Source: Cherax quadricarinatus (Eukaryota; Arthropoda; Malacostraca; Decapoda; Parastacidae). Taken from it: a DNA stretch of 64,000 bases. Shown here piece by piece: positions 57,017-64,000 of this stretch. Position 1 is the first letter of the stretch. The number at the start of each line of letters is the position of its first letter. The notes beneath the pieces are model-generated. The model worked only from the letters and a program-made list of their open reading frames with translations. It was not told the DNA's origin and did no database searches. The stretch is taken from contig NC_091346.1 in assembly GCF_038502225.1 (NCBI RefSeq), positions 10,825,362-10,889,361 of the forward strand, in the 5' to 3' direction. The position numbers were made by a program, and so were the translations under genes.

Positions 57017-58104
57017 TAATTAATGTGCTCAATAAGTAAAAAGAGACAGTTTTTCTTTTTTAGCGATGATATGACTATATTGGAGGATACGTGAACGTGG
57101 TAAGGTTGTTTGAGAGTTGTATGGTATGGATGGGTATGAAAAACACCAGTTTTATGCTTAATGCACGTCAAAGTATTATTGCCGTTTGTTGTGCATTGTA
57201 CTGACGTTACAAGACAAAAGCAATTGGTCATAAAAAGCTTTTCTATTATTGTGTTAATGTGTGTATATGAGTATGTAGGTATGTGTGTAGGTGTATACTT
57301 GTATATGTATATATATGTAAATGTATGTGTGTGTATATTAACAACTTTTTAAGACGACCTTTGTGTTATGCAACACAATTATTATATACATATGTAGGTA
57401 CTTGTGAGATCTTGTGTCCTAACTAGATCTCTTTAGTAATATGTACCATAAGCCGAGAGTGGCATTGTTACAATAAGGATTTTCAGTGTAACACAAGTTG
57501 AGTGACTGATCAATGGTGAGTTTAAAGGAAGAACCTGTTTTTGTTAATAAGGGACATGTACGGAAGTTTATTTAAATTGGTATTCTATGGTATTAGACGC
57601 GGTGGGCAGCCATGTTGGAGGATAATTAGACTTAGAGTTTTTGACAGTCCAAGTATGTTACCTTGACTTTTTGTTCATAAATATTGTAAAATATGTGATG
57701 AAACATATATAATATTGGGAGGGGCATCAGGTTCATGGCTTTTATAATTAGTATTGTAGGATATTAACACTATGTTCAGTATCTACATAGGACATGTTAT
57801 TTTTTAATTGTTTGTATATTATGTGAAACAAGTATTAACAAAAGTATAAAATAGACTAGTTATTAACTTCCATGGCATTTGTCATAGTGTGATGTAATTT
57901 ATTGTTTTATCTTCATATCTGTATGTTGTAATAAGGAATGGATAGTTTTAGGGTTTTTAGCAACAGTTAGAATGTACAACTGGCCTCAGGATGCCAAGTG
58001 TGTAATGTCTTACGGTATGGAAACCCTTTTTGTTCGCATTTGAAGTTTATATATTTTAATTGTTATATTGTAATTTTGTTTTAATAAAAATATATAAAAA
58101 AAAA

Positions 58105-59154
58105 CACACACTCCACCCCACAGAACCCCCCATTTTTCCCTGCCAGGTCTCCCACTCCCCCAGCCCCAACCATCTCCCCAGATCATAGTTTTAGAAAAGT
58201 TGAAGGTTTGACATACAAATGCAGATGGAATAACAAATAAATGTGAGGAGTGGCATGATGGAATCAAGATGTCCCTAGACATCAAAGCACTTAAAGAAAG
58301 AAAACTAACCAGTATGATAACCCGCTCGATTATCAGATTCTGAGGAAAGACTGAGGAAACAAAGGGGGGGTAGGAGTTGCATTGCTCATTAAAAACCGAA
58401 GGGAATTTGAGGAAATGGAAGGAATGGACGAAATTGGCGAGGACTGTATAGTAGGTACAATTCAATCTGGGGAACACAAGGTAGTCATTGCAGTGATGTA
58501 CAACCCACCACAGAACTGCAGGAGGCCAAGGTAAGAATATAAAGAGCAATGGAGCAATGATGGATACACTAGCTGAGGTGGCCAGAAGAGCTCACATGGG
58601 TAGAGCAAAGCAACTAGCCATGGGAGATTTCACTCACAAGGAGATTGACTGGGAAAACTTGAGCCAAATGGGGGTCCCGAAACATGGAGAGCCAAGTTGA
58701 TGGATGTGGTACTGGAAAACCTCATGCATCAACATGTTAGGGACACTATCAGAGAGGTGAGGATGAACCATCAAGACTGGACCTCACACTCACCCTGAGT
58801 AGTTCGGACATTGAGAACATTACATTTGAAAAGCCCTTTGGAGCCGGTGTTCACGTGAATCTGAGTTTTGAATACATAGTAGACTTACAAGTGGAAAAGG
58901 TAACATGACTAAGATGGGAGAAGCCAAACTACAAAAGGGAGGACTACACAGGCATGAGAAAGTTCCTGCAGGAGTTTCAGTGAGAAAGAGAATTGGTAGG
59001 AAAATCAGTAAATGAAATGGACTACTTAACAACAAAATGCAAGGAGGAAGAGGAGAGGTTTGTTCCCAAGGGCAACAGAAATAATATGAAGACCAGAACG
59101 AGCCCTTGGTTTATCCAAAAGACCCAGGAAAACAAAGAGAATAGTCGAAGAATG
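58105..59154 (+). pseudogene. LINE-C copy 2, endonuclease part
   Basis: Homologous to 34150-35470. Clear pieces are QILRKD, GVGVALLIKNRREFEEMEGM, GEDCIVGTIQSGEHKVVIAV + MYNPPQN (58430-58515) and ETWRAKLMDVVLENLMHQHV (58680-58735). Many indels. This copy lacks the 299-bp insertion seen in copy 1. Confidence 0.85.
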
Positions 59155-60197
59155 TTCAGGAAAAGTTCTTTAGAGAGGAGTAGTGAAAGTATGAATGTTC
59201 GGTAGTGGTATTTTGTTGGGCAGTCTGCTTGTTAAGGTAGGGTGGGCGACTAGCTCTCGCTATACCCCCCCCCCCCACGTCCCTTTTTACACCTGGTAGG
59301 AGGTGACGTGAGGGTCTCGGACCTGTGGAGAATCACTTGACTGGCGGCTCCCAATTCATCTGTATTTGTTCTGCTCCTTTCTAATTTACTGTTGGGATTT
59401 TGTTTTAATAAGAGCTTCACTCTTATTTGGAATTTTGGAATTAAATTTATTTTTGCCTTGATTTGAATTTTCTGTTACTTTGTTTAATCCTCACCATTTC
59501 TTTTAAAGGCATTACACCAATCGTGTGAGTGATTTATCGAGCTGTAAGTGAATTGTTTCTCTTCCGCATTCTAGCCATGACTGTCGGCTCAGGTCATCCT
59601 ACGTATGCAGAGATAAAGTTAAGGGAGTATTGATTAAGGATCAAGAGATATCGCTACACCTCTCTACCTGACACTGGTCCGGCCCCACCCTTCTACATGT
59701 AGCAGACCACCCAGTCAGCTGCACACCAGTCAGCTGCACACCAGTCAGCTACACTGCATTCTCCCAGATGTAACTACACCAGCATTCCTGGTGTCTTGAT
59801 GGGCTACTCAACTTCAACACTGTGGTGATCAGAGGATCCGTCCATCTCTACTCTGTAGAATATACATGCGTGTTGGGGACCATCATTTGTCTAGTCACGA
59901 CCAGCTGTGACCCCCCCCTCCCCCCATCTTTCAAAAATGTGTGCCAAGAACATCGGCACGGCACCATTCTATATTCCAAGATGTGTATAAATTAGCTTAG
60001 GATCACTAATTATTTATATATTTGATTTCCCATTTTTCTTAAATAGGATTAATTTCATGTTTGTTTTATATTACTGACTGATATTTATAATGAAATTGTT
60101 TATTTTACTGTTACTGAATTTTTTATATTTTCTTTCCATAAGAGTCATCCTTGTCAAATGCTTTCTTAAAGTATTACAGGCCTGAGTAAACCTTCAC
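59155..60197 (+). mobile_element. Solo-LTR-like insertion in LINE-C
   Basis: About 1 kb interrupts LINE-C copy 2. It contains CTGCTTGTTAAGGTAGGGTG, a C-run, and GGAGGTGACGTGAGGG, which align with the LTR at 61133-62129 read on its minus strand. Possible ends are TGTTCGG (59196) and TTACA (60178). A short internal repeat CACCAGTCAGCTG occurs three times near 59720-59750. No matching target duplication was found, so the boundaries are approximate. Confidence 0.6.
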
Positions 60198-61132
60198 AAA
60201 GAGCCAGAAATGAGTACACACAGCTACAGTGCAAAAACGACAGCCTCCAAAGTCAAGTCTGACCCGAAACTGTTGTATAGCCGGCACATCAGGAGGAAGA
60301 CAACAGTAAAATGACCAGGTAATCAGGCTGAAGAAGGAAGGTGGGAAGCTCACAAGAAACGACCAAGAAGTATGTGAGGAGTGCAATATGAGATTTATGT
60401 AAGTATTTACAGTGGAGACAGAAAGAACTCTAGGAAGTCAGAACAGAAGGGTACACCAACAAGTGCTAGATGAGATACACACGACTGAGGAGGAAGTGAA
60501 GAGGCTGCTAAACGAACTTGATACCTCAAGGTGGTGGGACTGGACATCTCTCCATGGATCCTGAGATAGGGAGCAGAGGTGCTGTGTGTGCCACTAACAA
60601 CAATTTTCAACACATCTATTGCACCTGGCAAATACCTGAGGTATGGAAAACGGTAAATGTAGTCCCCATTTTTAGGAAAGGAGGTAGAAATGAGGCGCTA
60701 AACTTCAGACCAGTGTCAATGACGTGTATAGTATGCGATGTCAAGGAGAAGATTATCAGGAGAGTGGTAGAGCACGTAGAACGGAATAAGCTTATAAACG
60801 ACAACCAGAACGGATTCTCAGAAGGAAAATCCTGTGTCACAAACCAACTGGAGTTTTATGACAAGGTGCAATAAGACATGAGAAAGGTGAGTAGACTGCA
60901 TTTTCTTGGACTGCAAGAAGGCTTTGACACAGTTCCTCACAAGAGATTAGTGCAGAAGCTAGAGGATCAGGCACAAATAACATGACAGGAACTGTAATGG
61001 ACCAGAGAATGTCTGACATGGAGGCAACAACGAATCATGGCACATGACGAGGTACCAGAGTGGGCGCCTGTGATGAACGGGGTTCCACAGGACCAGGGCT
61101 ATTTTTGTTGTATGTGAATGCTTACTCAGCCC
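60198..61132 (+). pseudogene. LINE-C copy 2, RT part
   Basis: Continues LINE-C after the LTR-like insertion. The frame at 60518-60874 gives IPEVWKTVNVVPIFRKGGRN, LNFRPVSMTCIVCDVKEKII and NGFSEGKSCVTNQLEFYDKV, early RT motifs. Later decayed sequence corresponds to the GVPQG region (about 61080). It is cut at 61133 by the gypsy-like LTR. Confidence 0.85.
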
Positions 61133-62129
61133 TGTAACAACTTCAGACAGTATTACCAAGGCTGGCTCCTCCTCAGGAAAATTAATGAATAGAAAAAGAA
61201 CAAAAACTGACAAACATGAACACTTTATTGTTTATAGAAAATATAAAATATAAAACACTTAAATATGAAATATTGATCCTACCTTAAAGAAAATGAAAAA
61301 TTAAAAATATAAATATTTGAATTCAATGCTAATATATATATATATAATGTAAAACTTGGGTGTCTGGTGTTGGTGACACTGCATGTTGTTGAAATCGTAG
61401 CCATTGCCGATGATGGGGGGGGTCGCAGGTGTTGGTGACAACCCACCAGCTCGTTCTTCACAGATTTTATAGCCATCAATAATCCGTCCAGATGACAGGA
61501 AAGCAGGTTTTTTCCACTGCAATGATGAGAGGTTATATCCTGCTACTTGCATACCCAAACAGGTAAGTGGATCAGAATTTGGGACGTCTCGGAACGTTAG
61601 TTCGTCTCCTTCAATTCCACTCATTGATTAGCAGGTGACCCTCTCTGTCCTTTCAAGCTATAAAGAGAGACAGATTACCCACTGCTTAAGAAATCACTCT
61701 CCATGATAAGTACAATACCTAAAAGATGTGGTGATTATTAAAACATTTTAACCTATCAAAACTGAAAGGACTAAGTTAATTATTGGTCAAAAGTGAAGCT
61801 TTCAACCAATAAGTCCACTAAAATATGATCAGACGTGAACTTACAGTAGTTTTGGGAGCTGTGAGTCTAGTGATTTACTGTTTGACCGGAGCCCCACACG
61901 TCACCTTTCGGGGGGAGGGGAAGAGGGAGGGGAAGGGATAGTGGGAGCTAGACTGACCCTACCTTAACAAGCAGCCGGCAATCAAACTATCACTTTCGGG
62001 GAGGGGGAAAAAAGGGGGGGGGGAAATAGCGGGAGCGGGACTCACCCTGCCTTAACAAGTAGCCGGCAATGAAACTATTGTTACTATATACTCCCTCGCT
62101 ACTCCTATCTATTGAACTTTTCCCTCACA
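61133..62129 (-). mobile_element. 3' LTR of gypsy-like element
   Basis: 997 bp on the minus strand begin TGTGAGGG just after a polypurine tract and end GTTACA at 61133, next to LINE-C. They contain a TATATAG-type box (62090-62084), an 88-bp tandem duplication of the GCCGGCTGCTTGTTAAGG region (plus positions 61962 and 62050) and AATAAAGTG near 61227 as a polyadenylation signal. A 107-residue open frame (61624-61301) lies inside; it resembles no known protein. The solo LTR at 59155-60197 is related over ~130 bp. Confidence 0.75.
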
Positions 62130-62136
62130 CTCCCCC
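62130..62136 (-). promoter_or_regulatory. Polypurine tract
   Basis: GGGGGAG immediately before the LTR start TGTGAGGG on the minus strand, the usual primer for plus-strand synthesis in LTR elements. Confidence 0.65.
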
Positions 62137-62220
62137 ATACCAAGACTTATAGTCAAGGAGTATATGAATAGGCGAGGAAAAAGTTCAAACATGTGGAAGT
62201 CGTGTAAGGCAATAAATCTT

Positions 62221-64000
62221 CTACTGACTGTCACGACTTAACCAGTCAGAGAAATAATTGGATGAACCATTGATATACACAATATGGAACTTAAAAGCCT
62301 GGAGTGCCAATGTCCACCTCAAGAGGCGACTGTTTGTTCCCTTAAAAGTTTCTAGGTATATCAAAGGTTTGTGGTCCATTTCTAAAATGAATTCTTTTCC
62401 CAGCAAATAAAATTTAAGTTTGGAGATACCCCACACAAGGGCCAAACATTCCTTTTCTATGGTGGAATACCTCGTTTCTGCGGGAAGGAGTTTCCGGCTT
62501 AGGAAGCATACAGGGAGTACCATCATGGTATTGTAGTAACACCACACCTAAGCCAGTATTGGAGGCATCAGTTCTTAAACAAAATGTTTTATTAATATCT
62601 GGAATCTTAAGTATAGGGTCTTTCGAGAAGATATTTTTAATCTCATTAAACTTTTCCCGAGCTACGTCAGAAAGTTCAAGAGGTTCCTTCACAGACTTTT
62701 TAAGGAAGTCGGATAAGATGCCTGTAAGATCAGTAAGGTTCGGGATAAACCGTGCATAAAAATTTACAGAACCAAGAAAGCTACGCATGAGCTTCTTGGT
62801 TTTGGGGAATTTAAATTCTAATAAAGCTTTGATCTTACTGGGGAGAGGCTGCAGAGAGTTATTAGAAAGTATCAGTCCAAAATATCTAATCTTGTTATAC
62901 CCAAGGAAGCATTTCTTCGGCTTGGCAGTGAGGCCATGTGAGCGTAACCTACGCAAAACTGATGTTAATGTTTGGATATGCTTGCCCCACGTGGATGTCA
63001 TTACGTAAATGTTATCAAAATAAACTGAAACATTTGGCATATTACCCAAGACCTTTCTCATCAGTCTCACGTAGGTAGCACAGGCAGTTACCAAACCGAA
63101 GGGCATAGTTCTATATTGCATCAGTCCTTGGTGTGTAGGAAAAGCGGTGTACTGCTTAGAAGAAGGACTAACATTACTTGATGATATGCCTGCGCAATAT
63201 CAATCTCTGAAAAGAAGGAAGAGTCATAAAATTTGTGTAGATCGCTATCTATTAAGGGCATAGGCTCAGCATCTCACCGAGTTATAGCATTAAGGCCTCT
63301 GAAGTCAATAGCAAGTCTATATGAATTATCCTCCTTCTTAACCATGACTACTGGTGAGCAATATGCAGATACTGAAGGTTCAATGATCTTTAGTTTTAAT
63401 AATTTGTCTACCTCTCGGTCAAATGCATCCCTAAGGTGTACTGGAACTGGGTATAATTTTCGTTTGATAGGATTGTCTGCCACTAAGTCAATCTTATGGA
63501 CTACCGTGGAGGTAACACTTGGAATATCAGTGAAGACGTCTGAAAAGTTACTTACACAATGAAGTAGTTCATGTCTCTTATGGTCATCCAAAGATGCATT
63601 AATATTAATGTTGGTTGCGCCCGAGTGGTCAAGAGTCACCAATTCATGTAGGTCTTCATCATAGTCTAAGTTAGAGGTGTCAATTACACACACCTTACAT
63701 TCTTCAGTTGTTTTATCAAGTTCGTGTGGAAAAACTAAGTCAAAGTTATAAAGGCAGTTAACCGAATTTCTTCGGTAATATTTCTTAAGGATGTTGATAT
63801 GATAAAGCTTAGGTTTCCCCTTGACTTCTATGAGGTAGTCAACTTTCCCACAAATTTTTAATACTTTATATGGACGTTTCCATGCTACTAATAATTTATT
63901 TGACTTGATAGGCAAAAGTACCAGGACTTCATCCCTTACTTTAAAACTTCTCCTCTGACTTTCGGAATCAAAATAGGTTTTGTACTAGCCCATTGACAAG
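62221..64000 (-). pseudogene. Gypsy-like pol fragment, order INT C-term - RT - RNase H
   Basis: On the minus strand, from the window edge, come KVRDEVLVLLP and WKRPYKVLKICGKVDYLIEV then LYHINILKKYY, matching the GPY/F-type C-terminal domain of gypsy integrases. A ~130-residue linker follows. RT then shows KRKLYPVPVHLRDAFDREVD, VVMVKKEDNSYRLAIDFRGL, YRTMPFGL and YFDNIYV (the catalytic YFDD is altered to YFDN), then FLGSVNFYARFIPNL. RNase H shows LRTDASNTGLGVVL and YSTIEKECLALVWGI. It stops at 62221, leaving ~90 bp to the LTR, so no integrase follows RNase H. Frameshifts near 63975, 63273 and 62520 break it. The upstream part lies outside the window. Confidence 0.88.

Larger units (their letters stand above)
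52447..58104 (+). mobile_element. LINE-B copy 2 (L1/Tx1-like), full length
   Basis: A 5658-bp insertion in LINE-C flanked by the 10-bp direct repeat CACACACTCC (52437-52446, 58105-58114). It has a short leader, ORF1 from ATGGCGGAACAACATGG near 52541, ORF2 to about 57016, an AT-rich 3' UTR and an A-rich end (TAATAAAAATATATAAAAAA). Confidence 0.93.

Overview
This window is repeat-dense intergenic DNA from an animal genome, most likely a decapod crustacean. That assignment is inference: it rests on the style of the non-LTR retrotransposons, the tRNA-derived SINEs and the short CGAAACGT elements, and no host gene is present to confirm it. No CRISPR array, rRNA, functional tRNA gene or convincing host protein-coding exon was seen. 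Nearly all coding signal belongs to retrotransposons, most of them broken.

Layout. 1-3737 is a 30-bp satellite. 3738-10236 is AT-rich spacer with small tandem repeats, tRNA-derived SINEs and two ~160-bp non-autonomous elements. 10237-24037 is one old minus-strand CR1/L2-like LINE (LINE-A), split first by a 6.57-kb I-clade LINE (LINE-D, minus) and then by an L1/Tx1-like LINE (LINE-B, plus). 24038-27320 holds unrelated tandem arrays (25-, 41- and 15-bp units) and an inserted Penelope-like terminal-repeat fragment. 28111-32310 is a SINE followed by a nearly complete LINE-A copy. 32695-33840 is simple repeat. 33840-37345 is a decayed plus-strand LINE-C. 38132-41035 holds a truncated LINE-A and a CR1/L2-like LINE-E fragment. 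41036-44280 carries a MITE, SINEs and a gypsy RT scrap. 44292-50887 is a second LINE-D, near-identical to the first. 51960-61132 is a second LINE-C split by a complete-length LINE-B and by a solo-LTR-like insertion. 61133-64000 is the 3' part of a Ty3/gypsy-like element on the minus strand, running off the window.

How the parts work together. LINE-D and the two ~160-bp elements (7922-8081, 9740-9898) share both ends. Each end folds into a hairpin whose stem is preserved by paired substitutions, which suggests a LINE and its non-autonomous partner. Short elements with a CGAAACGT core recur and insert with 10-15-bp target-site duplications. One is a perfect 37-bp inverted repeat inside a LINE ORF, and one pair encloses a captured piece of LINE-C. 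The gypsy element at the right edge has its integrase C-terminal domain upstream of reverse transcriptase and no room for an integrase after RNase H, which is the gene order of Gmr1-type elements.
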